DNA from: CAVSUR01 sp963846005
GTDB lineage: Bacteria > Actinomycetota > Actinomycetes > Streptosporangiales > Streptosporangiaceae
Direction: 5' to 3'
NCBI GenBank assembly: GCA_963846005.1
Contig: CAWJUH010000007.1
Location: forward strand, 496,001-560,000
Length of the DNA: 64,000 bases
Shown here: positions 8,742 to 17,641 of the stretch, in pieces
Layout: the number at the start of each line of letters is the position of its first letter
Position numbering within the stretch: the stretch's first letter is position 1
Position numbers and translations under genes: made by a program
The notes under the pieces: generated by a model
What the model saw: the letters and a program-made list of their open reading frames with translations, nothing else
The model's database searches: none
What the model was told of the DNA's origin: nothing

Positions 8742-9740
8742 ATGCCCGCCGAGGCCAGCCGTCACATCCCGCGCGCCGGGCTTATCGGGGCGGGCTGGAT
8801 CGGCCAGCGTCACGCCGCGCTGCTGGCCGGCCGCGCGGACGTGCGGCTGGCGGCGGTGTGCGACACCGAACCGGGCCGGGCCGCCGGGCTGGCGGCCGGC
8901 TGCCGTGCGGAGGCGTTCACCGACTGGCGCGACATGCTCGATACGGCCGAGCTTGACCTGATCTGGGTCTGCACCCCGCCCGCCGCCCACGCCGGCCCGG
9001 CGCTGGCGGCGCTCGACCGCGGGCTGGCGCTGTACCTGGAGAAGCCGATCGCCCGCTCCGGCGACGATGCGCGGGCCATCGCGGCGGCGGCGCGCAAGAA
9101 CCGGTCGGTCTGCGCCGTGGGCTACCAGTGGCACGCGGCCGAGGCGCTGGAGAGCGCCCGCCGCTTGCTCGCGGGCCAGCAGGTGGGCTGCCTGGTCGGG
9201 CAGAGCATCGGCAGCACGCAGCCGCGCCCGTGGTTCCTGGACCGCGCCGCCGGGGGCGGCAACCTGCTGGAGCGCGGCAGCCATCACATCGATCTGGCCC
9301 GCGCCCTGGCCGGAGAGATCGTCGCGGTGCAGGCCGCGGCCTCAGCTGTCCGGCTCGCACCGCGAGCCGGAGCAGGCGACATCGACGATGCGGTCACGCT
9401 GCTCCTGCACTTCGCCGGAGGCGGCCTCGGCACGGTGGTGGTCGCGTGGACCGGAGATGCGCTCCCCGGCTCCTACTGGGTCGAGGTGACCACCGCGCAG
9501 ACCGCCTTGCGCCTGGACCTGGACCCGCGGTTCGTGCTGTCGGGCGTCAGCCACGGGAGGCCCGTCAGCGCCGCGGAGCGGACGCCGCCGTTCGAGCGCT
9601 CGGTCGGCAGGTTCCTCGCCGCCGCCCGGCGAGGCGAGCCCGGGCACGTCTTCTGCGGCCCTGACGACGCCGCCCGGACCCTGGCCGTGGCGTGCGCGGC
9701 CGAGCAAGCGCTGGCCAGCGGGGCGACGGTGCACGTCTGA
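8742..9740 (+). CDS. Gfo/Idh/MocA family oxidoreductase
   Basis: 332 residues. The N-terminal Rossmann fold has GLIGAGWIGQRHAALLAGR at 14-32, and the EKPIARS motif near 95 carries the family's conserved lysine. The C-terminal alpha/beta domain has GGGNLLERGSHHIDLARAL, where the histidine pair is in the usual catalytic position. These enzymes use NAD(P) on sugars, inositols or related substrates. An AAGGAGG sits just before the ATG. It is the fourth gene of the plus-strand catabolic set that leads into the transporter genes. Confidence 0.9.
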   Translation: MPAEASRHIPRAGLIGAGWIGQRHAALLAGRADVRLAAVCDTEPGRAAGLAAGCRAEAFTDWRDMLDTAELDLIWVCTPPAAHAGPALAALDRGLALYLEKPIARSGDDARAIAAAARKNRSVCAVGYQWHAAEALESARRLLAGQQVGCLVGQSIGSTQPRPWFLDRAAGGGNLLERGSHHIDLARALAGEIVAVQAAASAVRLAPRAGAGDIDDAVTLLLHFAGGGLGTVVVAWTGDALPGSYWVEVTTAQTALRLDLDPRFVLSGVSHGRPVSAAERTPPFERSVGRFLAAARRGEPGHVFCGPDDAARTLAVACAAEQALASGATVHV

Positions 9741-9889
9741 GGCGAGCTGGGCCTGACCGGCGCAAACGCGGTGATCTCCGGCTCAGCTCAGGCCTATCGG
9801 AGAACCTGTTGACCCTCTCAGGGTGACCTGAATTGTTATGGATTCGGAGTGCACGTTCCGAGCGGGTCTTATGCCATACTAACCGCGCT

Positions 9890-11143
9890 ATGAGATCACG
9901 AATCTGGGCTGCTGGTGCGGCCGTGGCAGTGGCGGCCGCCGTTCTGGCGGGGTGCGGCGGGAGTTCTGGCGGCGGGGCGCAGGGGGGTAAGTCGCCGATC
10001 TTGATCGGGGCGTCGCTGTCGCTGACGGGTGACTTCTCGGCGGACGGGCAGGCGTTCCAGCGCGGGTATGAGCTGTGGCAAAGCGATGTGAACAGTCATG
10101 GCGGGCTGCTGGGGCGGCCGGTGAAGCTGGTGATCCTCAACGATGCCAGTTCACCGACGACGGTGGTGTCGAACTACCAGAAGCTGATCACTGTTAATCA
10201 TGTGGCGCTGACGTTCGGCCCGTTCTCCTCGCTGCTGACGGCTCCGGCCTCAAATACGGCGGCTCGGTACGGATATGCGATGATCCAGGGCGCGGGGAGC
10301 ACGGACAACGTGTTTAGCCTGGCCTCGAACAAGAAGCTGCACAATGTCTTCTCGCCGAGCCTGCCGGTGGATAACTACATGGTCCCGTTCGTGAACTGGA
10401 TCAAGTCCCTGCCGCCTAGCCAGCGGCCCAAGACCGCGGCCTACCCGAGGGCTGATGACCCGTTCGCTGCGCCGCCCGTGGTAACCGCTCAGCGGCTACT
10501 GCAGGCCATTGGCGTGAAGACCGTTTACAGCAAGGTCTTTCCCGAGGAAGTCTCGGCGTACAAGGCGCCAGCGGATCAGGTGGCGGCGGCGAAGCCGGAC
10601 ATGGTGGTGCTGGGGTCGGGGGACGTGCCGACGGTGAACGCGTTCATGCAGGCGTTCGAGCAGCAGAAGTACAACCCGAAGATCTTCATCGCCGCGTCGG
10701 GCCCGGACCAGGGATCGGCGTTCCTGAACGCGGTGGGCAAGAAGAACGCGACCGGCATCATGGTGCCCAACGGCTGGTACGGCGCCTATGACAACCCGCT
10801 CAGCACTGCGATGGTGAAGGAGTACATCGCCAAGTACGGCGGCACTGCCTCGGACATCAATGCCGACGTGGCGGAGGCGTACTCGGTGGGCGAGGTGGCC
10901 GCGGACGCGGTCAAGGCGACGAACAGCACCGACAACGCCAAGATCATCAGGTACCTGCACAGCGGCGTGACCCTCAACACCGTCCAGGGGTCGGTGAAGT
11001 TCAGCTCGCTGGGCCAGAACATCAGCCCACAGGCGCTGGCGTTCATCTTCCAGTGGCAGAACGGCAACTACAACCAGGTGCTGCCGGTCGGCGCATCGGG
11101 CTCCAAGACCATCATCGCCACCAAGCCCCCCTGGGGCAGCTAA
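9890..11143 (+). CDS. ABC transporter substrate-binding lipoprotein (Leu/Ile/Val-type), copy 1
   Basis: 417 residues. Lipoprotein signal MRSRIWAAGAAVAVAAAVLAGCGG with lipobox LAGC (Cys22) and a flexible GGGAQGG spacer, then a type I periplasmic-binding fold (Peripla_BP_6) from KSPILIGASLSLTGDFSADG. It captures a small ligand outside the cell for LivHMGF. The start is the ATG at 9890; a longer frame to 9833 adds only residues before the signal peptide. It is paralogous to the next gene at constant offset (1491 bp), with long stretches of identical DNA (see repeat entries). A palindrome follows the stop. Confidence 0.92.
   Translation: MRSRIWAAGAAVAVAAAVLAGCGGSSGGGAQGGKSPILIGASLSLTGDFSADGQAFQRGYELWQSDVNSHGGLLGRPVKLVILNDASSPTTVVSNYQKLITVNHVALTFGPFSSLLTAPASNTAARYGYAMIQGAGSTDNVFSLASNKKLHNVFSPSLPVDNYMVPFVNWIKSLPPSQRPKTAAYPRADDPFAAPPVVTAQRLLQAIGVKTVYSKVFPEEVSAYKAPADQVAAAKPDMVVLGSGDVPTVNAFMQAFEQQKYNPKIFIAASGPDQGSAFLNAVGKKNATGIMVPNGWYGAYDNPLSTAMVKEYIAKYGGTASDINADVAEAYSVGEVAADAVKATNSTDNAKIIRYLHSGVTLNTVQGSVKFSSLGQNISPQALAFIFQWQNGNYNQVLPVGASGSKTIIATKPPWGS
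9962..10794 (+). repeat. Paralogous tract with gene-conversion blocks, copy 1
   Basis: By direct comparison, 9962-10153 (192 bp) is identical to 11453-11644 and 10571-10794 (224 bp) is identical to 12062-12285, with a shorter identical run around 10479-10535. Between these blocks the two genes differ at many silent and replacement positions. The offset stays 1491 bp throughout, so no indels separate the copies over this span. Confidence 0.85.
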
Positions 11144-11151
11144 CCACGGGC

Positions 11152-11165
11152 CGGCCCATGGGCCG
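11152..11165. terminator. Palindrome after the first binding-protein gene
   Basis: CGGCCCATGGGCCG is a perfect 14-bp palindrome nine bases after the stop codon at 11143, set in a longer GC-rich self-complementary stretch. It could attenuate transcription between the two binding-protein genes. No T-run follows, so the terminator role is weakly supported. Confidence 0.3.
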
Positions 11166-11371
11166 CGGCCTGGGCCTGGCTCGCCAGGTCTGACGTGGTG
11201 TATGTCATGCTGACGACCTAAATGCGGCTTAGTGAGAATATCCGGCGCTTCTCTGCGGTATGGTGAGCGACTTGGACGCAGAAGTTAGCGCTGGTAGCGC
11301 GGCTGAACCCCGATATTGCACGAGCGTCAGGCTCCTGCGCGGGCCTTGTGAGCAAGAAGGGAGACGCGGGG

Positions 11372-12634
11372 ATGAGGTCTCGATCCGCCCGGTTCTGGTC
11401 TTTTACCGCGGCGGCCGTGGCCACGGCGGGAATCCTGACCGGGTGCGGCACAAGTTCTGGCGGCGGGGCGCAGGGGGGTAAGTCGCCGATCTTGATCGGG
11501 GCGTCGCTGTCGCTGACGGGTGACTTCTCGGCGGACGGGCAGGCGTTCCAGCGCGGGTATGAGCTGTGGCAAAGCGATGTGAACAGTCATGGCGGGCTGC
11601 TGGGGCGGCCGGTGAAGCTGGTGATCCTCAACGATGCCAGTTCATCGACGACGGTGGTGTCGAACTATCAGAAGCTGATCACGGTTGATCATGTGGCGCT
11701 GACGTTCGGCCCGTTCTCCTCCCTGCTCACGGAGCCGGCGGCCAACCTCGTTGCCCGCTACGGGTACGCGATGATCGACGGCGCGGGGAGCACGGACAAC
11801 GTGTTTTACCTGTCGTCGAACAAGAAGCTGCATTACGTGTTCTCGCCGAGCCTGCCGGTGGATAACTACATGGTCCCGTTCGTGAAGTGGATCAAGTCGC
11901 TGCCGGCCAGCCAGCGGCCCAAGACCGCGGCCTACCCGAAGGCCGATGATCCCTTCGCCGCGCCGCCCGTGGTAACCGCTCAGCGGCTACTGCAGGCCAT
12001 TGGCGTGAAGACCGTTTACAGCAAGACCTTTCCCGAAGAGCAATCGTCCTACAAGCCGGCCGCGGATCAGGTGGCGGCGGCGAAGCCGGACATGGTGGTG
12101 CTGGGGTCGGGGGACGTGCCGACGGTGAACGCGTTCATGCAGGCGTTCGAGCAGCAGAAGTACAACCCGAAGATCTTCATCGCCGCGTCGGGCCCGGACC
12201 AGGGATCGGCGTTCCTGAACGCGGTGGGCAAGAAGAACGCGACCGGCATCATGGTGCCCAACGGCTGGTACGGCGCCTATGACAATCCGCTGAGCCGAGT
12301 GATGGTCGAGGAGTACATCGCCAAGTACGGCGGCACTGCCTCGGACATCAATGCCGACGTGGCGGAGGCGTACTCGGTGGGCGAGGTCGCGGCCGACGCG
12401 GTCAAGGCGACGAACAGCACCGACAACGCCAAGATCATCAGATACCTGCACAGCGGTGTAACCCTCAACACCGTCCAGGGGCCGGCGAAGTTCAGCTCGC
12501 TGGGCCAGAATGTCAGTCCCCAGGCGCTGGCGTTCATCTTCCAGTGGCAGAACGGCAACTTCACCCAGGTGCTGCCGGTCGGCGCATCGGGCTCCGAGAA
12601 CATCATCGCCACCAAACCATCCTGGGGCAGCTAG
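11372..12634 (+). CDS. ABC transporter substrate-binding lipoprotein (Leu/Ile/Val-type), copy 2
   Basis: 420 residues. Signal peptide MRSRSARFWSFTAAAVATAG, lipobox LTGC, then the same Peripla_BP_6 fold as copy 1. The start is set at the ATG at 11372 because GGGAG lies upstream and the basic n-region begins there; a GTG at 11348 is possible. Differences from copy 1 cluster in the middle third (about residues 95-225) and at the signal peptide, which could change ligand choice. It is 81 bases upstream of livH. Confidence 0.92.
   Translation: MRSRSARFWSFTAAAVATAGILTGCGTSSGGGAQGGKSPILIGASLSLTGDFSADGQAFQRGYELWQSDVNSHGGLLGRPVKLVILNDASSSTTVVSNYQKLITVDHVALTFGPFSSLLTEPAANLVARYGYAMIDGAGSTDNVFYLSSNKKLHYVFSPSLPVDNYMVPFVKWIKSLPASQRPKTAAYPKADDPFAAPPVVTAQRLLQAIGVKTVYSKTFPEEQSSYKPAADQVAAAKPDMVVLGSGDVPTVNAFMQAFEQQKYNPKIFIAASGPDQGSAFLNAVGKKNATGIMVPNGWYGAYDNPLSRVMVEEYIAKYGGTASDINADVAEAYSVGEVAADAVKATNSTDNAKIIRYLHSGVTLNTVQGPAKFSSLGQNVSPQALAFIFQWQNGNFTQVLPVGASGSENIIATKPSWGS
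11453..12285 (+). repeat. Paralogous tract with gene-conversion blocks, copy 2
   Basis: Partner of the tract at 9962-10794. Identical blocks here are 11453-11644 and 12062-12285. The first difference after the left block is at 11645 (T against C at 10154), and the right block ends at 12286. Confidence 0.85.
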
Positions 12635-12715
12635 CCGACGAGCGCGGCCAGCGCGCGGTCATGTGCGTCGGCCGACCATCAACCAAACACGGCGGGCCGG
12701 AAGGGTACACGCAGG

Positions 12716-13597
12716 ATGGGACGCCAGATCTATGAGGCGGTTGTCGACGGCGTTCTTGTCGGGGCAGTCTACGGGCTGATGGCAGTCGGGCTGACGCTGA
12801 TCTTCGGCGTCCTCGACATTATCAACATCGCCCAGGGCATCTTGGTTATCGTCGGCGCCTACCTCAGCTATGTGCTCGCTGTGCACCTGCACATCAACCT
12901 GTTCCTCGGGCTGTTCGTCACCGTGCCAGCCATGTTCCTGCTGGGGCTGGTCATCTACTGGGCCTTCATCCGGCCGCTGCGCGGGCCCGAGCGGACCTCG
13001 ATGTCGCTGCTGGCCAGCTACGCGGTCGCCCTCATCATTGAAGGGGTCCTGTACTGGATCTTCACCCCCGGGTATGACCAGCTGAACACTCCGCTGATGA
13101 CCTCGAGCATTCGTCTGTTCGGGTTCTACCTCCCGTACATGTACCTCTACGCTGCCGCTCTCGCCGTCATTCTGGTGCTCGTGCTGTACGCGATGTTGTA
13201 CCGGACGACTTTCGGCCGCACGATCCGCGCCACAATGCAAGACCAGACCGCTGCCAAGCTCGTCGGCATCAATGTCAGCCGGGTAGCTGCGGTTACCTTC
13301 GGGATCGGCGTCGCGGTTACTGCCGTCGGCGGAATGGTGTACGGCGCTACCAGCGGCGGCTTCAATCCCAACAGCGGTTACGACCTGATCTCCCGCCTGC
13401 TCGCCATCATCATCCTGGGGGGCCTGGGGAGTATCGCGGGCGCGCTGGCCGCATCCGTATTCATGATCACTATCGAATCGGTGGTGGACATCTATTCGCC
13501 GAACTGGGCCAGCGTGGTGTTCTACGCGGCGCTGGTCATTGTTCTCATCGTCCGCCCGGCCGGCCTGCTCGGCAAGCCGGCCGTCAGGGAGCAGTGA
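12716..13597 (+). CDS. livH: Branched-chain-type ABC transporter permease LivH
   Basis: 293 residues with about eight membrane helices. LivH family hallmarks: GAVYGLMAVGLTLIFGVLDIINIAQG near residue 15, QDQTAAKLVGINVSRVAAVTFGIG around 175-200 (the coupling loop to the ATPase), and LAIIILGGLGSIAGALAAS near 230. It is the inner-membrane channel subunit that pairs with LivM. The stop is two bases before the livM ATG. Confidence 0.93.
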   Translation: MGRQIYEAVVDGVLVGAVYGLMAVGLTLIFGVLDIINIAQGILVIVGAYLSYVLAVHLHINLFLGLFVTVPAMFLLGLVIYWAFIRPLRGPERTSMSLLASYAVALIIEGVLYWIFTPGYDQLNTPLMTSSIRLFGFYLPYMYLYAAALAVILVLVLYAMLYRTTFGRTIRATMQDQTAAKLVGINVSRVAAVTFGIGVAVTAVGGMVYGATSGGFNPNSGYDLISRLLAIIILGGLGSIAGALAASVFMITIESVVDIYSPNWASVVFYAALVIVLIVRPAGLLGKPAVREQ

Positions 13598-13598
13598 C

Positions 13599-14687
13599 AT
13601 GCCCGGTCCGGCCGGTGCTCGGGCGCCGATGAGCCGCCCGGCCACAGGCACGGCGTTCTGGCGCGCGGCAGGGATCATCACCCTGCTCGCCGTAATGATG
13701 GCCTTTCCGTTCGCGTTCCCGAATGAGCTCGTGACCACCATCGCCGTGGACACGCTGATCTTCCTGGGCGCGGCGGCCGCGTGGAATATCTTCTCCGGGT
13801 TCTCCGGCTACATCTCCCTGGCGCACGGGGTCTTCTTCGGGTGCGGCGCTTATGCCGCTGGGATCGTCTGCAGGGACTGGAATCTGAGCGGCGACGTGAT
13901 CTTCGCGCTGCTGCCGCTCGCAGGACTTGTCGCGGCCGTGGTGGCCATCCCGTTCGGCCTTATCGCCCTACGGGTACGGCGGCACACCTTTCTGGTAGTT
14001 ACCATCGCCATCTTCTTTATTTTCCAGCTGATGGCGTTCAATTTCGGCTTCACCGGCGGCACCACCGGCATCAGCGCACCATTCCTGTTCTGGAGCCCCG
14101 CGACCTACAACGACCCGTTCTACTACACCGCCCTGGCGATCGCCGTCGGCACCGTGACCCTGTCCTGGCTGATCCGCCGGTCAAGGTTCGGCCTGCAGTT
14201 GCGGGCTATCCGCGACGACGAAGGCCGCGTCCGGAGCCTCGGCGTGCGGACCATGCGGGTCAAGCTCGCCGCGCTGGTCGTCTCCGCGTTCCCGGTCGGG
14301 ATGCTCGGAGCCTTGTGGTTCTACTTCATCACCCAGGTGCTGCCCGCATCCGGCTTCGATCCGGCCTTCGACCTGGCGCTCGCCTTGATGGCCTTTCTCG
14401 GCGGCCTGGGCACGGTTTCCGGGCCGGTGCTGGGCGCTCTGCTTATTGAGCCGGCCCAGCAATACATCGTTCAGCAGTTCCCTAACGACTACATCAGCCA
14501 GATCCTTCTGGGCGTGTTGTTCCTGGCCGTCATCGTGCTGATGCCACGCGGCCTTATCCCCACGGTCGGCGAGCGCATTACTTCCTGGCGGGCCCGGCCT
14601 GGCAAGCAGGCGGTGCCGGGCGCGACGGCGGGCGCCGGCCGGGGCGGGGGCGCTAGGAACACCCCAGCGCAGGAGACTCCGCGATGA
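13599..14687 (+). CDS. livM: Branched-chain-type ABC transporter permease LivM
   Basis: 362 residues from the ATG at 13599; an alternative ATG lies ten codons later. LivM features: GFSGYISLAHGVFFGCGAYAAG, FGFTGGTTGISAPF, the coupling loop RAIRDDEGRVRSLGVRTMRVKLAALVVSAF and the C-terminal LALMAFLGGLGTVSGPVLGALL. The last ~30 residues are a Gly/Ala/Pro tail. It overlaps livG by four bases (ATGA), indicating translational coupling. Confidence 0.93.
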   Translation: MPGPAGARAPMSRPATGTAFWRAAGIITLLAVMMAFPFAFPNELVTTIAVDTLIFLGAAAAWNIFSGFSGYISLAHGVFFGCGAYAAGIVCRDWNLSGDVIFALLPLAGLVAAVVAIPFGLIALRVRRHTFLVVTIAIFFIFQLMAFNFGFTGGTTGISAPFLFWSPATYNDPFYYTALAIAVGTVTLSWLIRRSRFGLQLRAIRDDEGRVRSLGVRTMRVKLAALVVSAFPVGMLGALWFYFITQVLPASGFDPAFDLALALMAFLGGLGTVSGPVLGALLIEPAQQYIVQQFPNDYISQILLGVLFLAVIVLMPRGLIPTVGERITSWRARPGKQAVPGATAGAGRGGGARNTPAQETPR

Positions 14688-15464
14688 CCGTGCTGTTGCG
14701 GGCTGAGCGTGTATCCAAGGCCTTCGGCGGGGTGCAGGCGCTCGATAATTGCAGCATCGAGGTGGAACAGGGCACGATCAGCGGCCTGATAGGGCCGAAC
14801 GGCTCGGGAAAGACCACATTGTTCAACATCATCACGGGCTATGAACGGGTTGACGCCGGTGATGTCTACCTGTCGGGAGTGAAGATCACGAACTCGCCTC
14901 CGGCCCGGGTGTACAACATAGGGCTGGGCCGGACATTCCAGATCACCAGGATCTTCCCCCGGCTCACGGTGCTGGAGAACATGCTCATCGCCGCCCAGCA
15001 CGGCCGCCAGGACGCCGGCCGCGGCCGTGCCCGTAATCCGCTCGGACGGGCCGGCGGGACAGCGGAGCGCGGGCGCGCGATGGAACTGCTGGAATTCACC
15101 GGGATCGCAGGCCATGAGACCGCGCTAGCCGGCACCCTGTCCTACGGGCAGCGCAAGCTGCTCGAGCTCTCCTACGTGCTCGTCACCAACCCGGCCATCG
15201 TGCTGCTCGATGAGCGCTGGCGGCGTGAACCCTTCCCTGATCAACCACATCAGCACGAGGATCAAGGAGCTGAACAAGCGAGGTACCACGTTTCTTGTCG
15301 TCGAGCACAACATGGAATTCGTGATGGGTCTGTGCCATCGGGTCACTGTCCTCGATTACGGCACGGTAGTGGCGGCCGGTCCGCCAGAGATCATCAGGAC
15401 CGATCCCCGGGTTCTGGACGCATACCTGGGGACGGCGGAGGACGACGATGACGCGGCCCCCTAA
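14684..15464 (+). pseudogene. livG: LivG-type ABC ATPase, frameshifted after Walker B
   Basis: Frame one has Walker A IGPNGSGKTTL, the Q-loop GLGRTFQITRIFPRLTV, the signature LSYGQRKLLEL and Walker B AIVLLDE, then breaks at C15215. The other frame resumes at once with AGGVNPSLINHIS and continues through the H-loop TFLVVEHNMEFVM to a stop at 15464. Family consensus after Walker B is E-P-A-A/G-G-x-N-P, so two bases appear missing (or one extra). As sequenced, the product would lose the D-loop and switch histidine. The restored gene would overlap livF by 17 bases, normal for the operon. Sequencing error is as likely as a true lesion. Confidence 0.85.
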
Positions 15465-16242
15465 CAGCCCGGCGCTTGTGGTCAATGACCTCGTGGCGGG
15501 CTATGGCGGCGGGGACGTGCTGCACGGCGTGTCGTTCATCGTGCCGGAGGGGGCGATCACGTGCATTGTCGGGCCAAACGGGGCCGGGAAATCTACACTG
15601 CTCGCCACCATCAGCGGCCTGCTGCGGCCCCGCCTCGGGGCCATCACCCTGCATGGTGAGTCGCTGGTCGGAAAGAATCCCCGGCAGATCCTGGGCATGG
15701 GCGTGGTGCACGTGCCGCAGAATCACAGCTTGTTCCGTGAGATGACAGTGCGCGAGAACGTCGAGCTCGGCGGTTACGTGCTCGGCAACCGAGCTGCCGT
15801 AGAGCGCAGGCGCGGTCAGGTGGAGGAGCTGTTTCCACAGGTGGGGGGATGGGCCCGGCAGAAGGCCGGCACCTTGTCCGGCGGCCAGCAGCGGCTAGTC
15901 GAATTTGCGCGCTGCCTTATGCTCGACCCGGCCTTGGTCATCCTCGACGAGCCGTCGATGGGCCTTGCGCCGAAAGTCCTCAAGACGGTTCTGGACGCGG
16001 TCCGTCTGATCAACGCCGAGGGGAAAACTGTACTTCTGGTAGAACAGAACGCCCGCGCGGGATTGCGGCTATCTAGCCATGGTGTGGTCATAGAAAACGG
16101 GCGGGTGCGGCTGTCCGGCAGCGGCCGCGAGGTCCTCGAGCATCCTGAGATCGCCGAGCTGTACCTGGGCGGCGCGATCCGGTCGGCTGGGCTGACTGCC
16201 GACAACGGCCGCGACGAGGACCCCGGCGTCGTCTCCTTCTGA
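15448..16242 (+). CDS. livF: LivF-type ABC transporter ATP-binding protein
   Basis: 264 residues, complete. Walker A VGPNGAGKST at about 37-46, Q-loop around VPQNHSLFREMTV, signature LSGGQQRLVEFARCL, Walker B ALVILDEPSMGLAP and the H-loop VLLVEQNARAGL. It energises the LivHM channel from the cytoplasmic side. The start overlaps the end of the second livG frame. The C-terminal tail (TADNGRDEDPGVVSF) is short and acidic. It is the last gene of the transporter operon; the next gene is convergent. Confidence 0.93.
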   Translation: MTRPPNSPALVVNDLVAGYGGGDVLHGVSFIVPEGAITCIVGPNGAGKSTLLATISGLLRPRLGAITLHGESLVGKNPRQILGMGVVHVPQNHSLFREMTVRENVELGGYVLGNRAAVERRRGQVEELFPQVGGWARQKAGTLSGGQQRLVEFARCLMLDPALVILDEPSMGLAPKVLKTVLDAVRLINAEGKTVLLVEQNARAGLRLSSHGVVIENGRVRLSGSGREVLEHPEIAELYLGGAIRSAGLTADNGRDEDPGVVSF

Positions 16243-16274
16243 GCCGGGAGCCAGCCTCCAGTACAGTCCGTCCG

Positions 16275-17351
16275 CTAACCGAAGACCATGGGCGCAATGT
16301 CGAGGTTCTGCTTGGTGAGCACGCTGAAGCTGAACATCAGGTTGGCCACCCGCTGGAGCGCGGGCGCGTCCAGGACGGTTGGGTAGGACCCCAGGGTGAC
16401 CAGCGCGGCGGTCTGCTTGCTCATGCCTTCGGAGCTGGCGAGGACGTTCTGGACCGGACCGGGCAGTACGGCCCTGGCCTGCGCGAGACGCAGCGCGGCC
16501 TGGAACTTGCGTAGTGCCTGCGCGTGCCCGCGGACGTAGGAGGACGTCGCGAAGTACCCAGACAGCGGCAACTCGGCGGTGGCGCCGCTGCATGAGTCGA
16601 GCACCTCCACTGCGCCGAGCCTGCTGGCAGCTTCCAGGATGTCGGGCTCTTGCACCAGGATGGCATCGACCTGGTGCTGCTGTAGAGCGGTGACCAGGTC
16701 TGACGGTTTCATGGCCCGCCACGTGATCCCGTTCGGGCCCGGCTCCGGGCTCACACCGTCGCTCTGCAGAACCGACTGAGTGGCGAGGGTGGCAAGGGTA
16801 TAGGGGGTGCCGTTATTAATGAGCGCGCTGGCAGACGCGCTACTAGATGAGGGCAGCTGCGGGCTTGCAGTCCCGATGGTCTTGCCCTTCAACTCCTGCG
16901 GCGTATTGATACCTGAGTTCGGCAGGGTCAGCACTTCCATGACGCCGGGTCCCGCGTGGTAGCCGTCGGCGACGATACGCAGGTCCGGTTTGGCCGCCTG
17001 AGCGTAGAAGAAGTCGAAGTAGTCGCCGTCCGCGACGTTTACTTGTCCGCTCGTGAGCGCTTGCACCTCGGCATCGGCCGACTGGTAGGACCGGATGGTG
17101 ACCTTGAGTCCGGCTTCTCGGAACAAGCCATCCTTGATGCCCAGGTAAAGGGGGGCGTTATCGAGTCCTGGGGTTGCCGCCACGGTGAGCGCGGCCGACG
17201 GTCCGGCCGCTGCGGCCGAGCCGGAGCCGCTCTGGCATCCGGTAGCCAGCGCCGTCATCGCGGTGACGGCCAGCGCAGCACCTAGCCATCCGGAGGACCG
17301 GTGGGGCTTCGTGTGCCCTGCCCGCCGGGCGGTGCCCAGTCCCCACCTCAT
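16275..17351 (-). CDS. Orphan NMT1/SsuA-like ABC substrate-binding lipoprotein
   Basis: 358 residues. Long basic n-region, then AALAVTAMTALATGCQSG with lipobox ATGC. The mature part has the NMT1/THI5-like type II binding fold: PGLDNAPLYLGIKDGLFREAGLKVTIRSYQSADAEVQALTSGQ is typical of nitrate, sulfonate or pyrimidine binding proteins. The ATG has AAGGAG at ideal spacing, so the longer frame is rejected. No permease or ATPase lies next to it. It is divergent from the conservon, whose sensor has a nitrate/nitrite-sensing-type domain, so a ligand-sensing role is possible (inference). Confidence 0.87.
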   Translation of the reverse strand: MRWGLGTARRAGHTKPHRSSGWLGAALAVTAMTALATGCQSGSGSAAAAGPSAALTVAATPGLDNAPLYLGIKDGLFREAGLKVTIRSYQSADAEVQALTSGQVNVADGDYFDFFYAQAAKPDLRIVADGYHAGPGVMEVLTLPNSGINTPQELKGKTIGTASPQLPSSSSASASALINNGTPYTLATLATQSVLQSDGVSPEPGPNGITWRAMKPSDLVTALQQHQVDAILVQEPDILEAASRLGAVEVLDSCSGATAELPLSGYFATSSYVRGHAQALRKFQAALRLAQARAVLPGPVQNVLASSEGMSKQTAALVTLGSYPTVLDAPALQRVANLMFSFSVLTKQNLDIAPMVFG

Positions 17352-17584
17352 GGCTCTCCTTCGTGCACATCTAGGCCGGTGCTGATCAAGCGCGACGATT
17401 GGAACAGTTCTGGACATGACCTTTGCGGCAGCTAGTAACCTACTTGTGTTGCGCGAACCGCACGCGTCACGTTACAGCGATCTTCATGATCGTGTGCCCG
17501 TTCGGGCACGTTAGTCCGGTTTCCGTGGTGATCAGTGGTCTGTTGCGTTACGCTCGCGAGGTCGTCACTGAGGAAGGGTGCGCC

Positions 17585-17641
17585 ATGTCGGTCCCGCTGC
17601 CAGTCTTCCGTGCATGCGGGCTCGCTCCGGTAAACAAGTGA
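17585..17641 (+). CDS. Possible 18-codon leader ORF before cvnA
   Basis: The only good ribosome-binding site before cvnA, AGGAAGG at 17571-17577, is correctly spaced (7 bases) for the ATG at 17585. That frame encodes MSVPLPVFRACGLAPVNK and ends in a TGA overlapping an in-frame cvnA GTG as GTGA (17638-17641). This could be a translational-coupling leader. No conservation evidence is available. Confidence 0.3.
   Translation: MSVPLPVFRACGLAPVNK

Noticed and set aside
15200..15230. Programmed frameshift in livG
   Set aside because: No slippery heptamer, Shine-Dalgarno-like stimulator or hairpin is evident, and livG-type genes are not known to use one.
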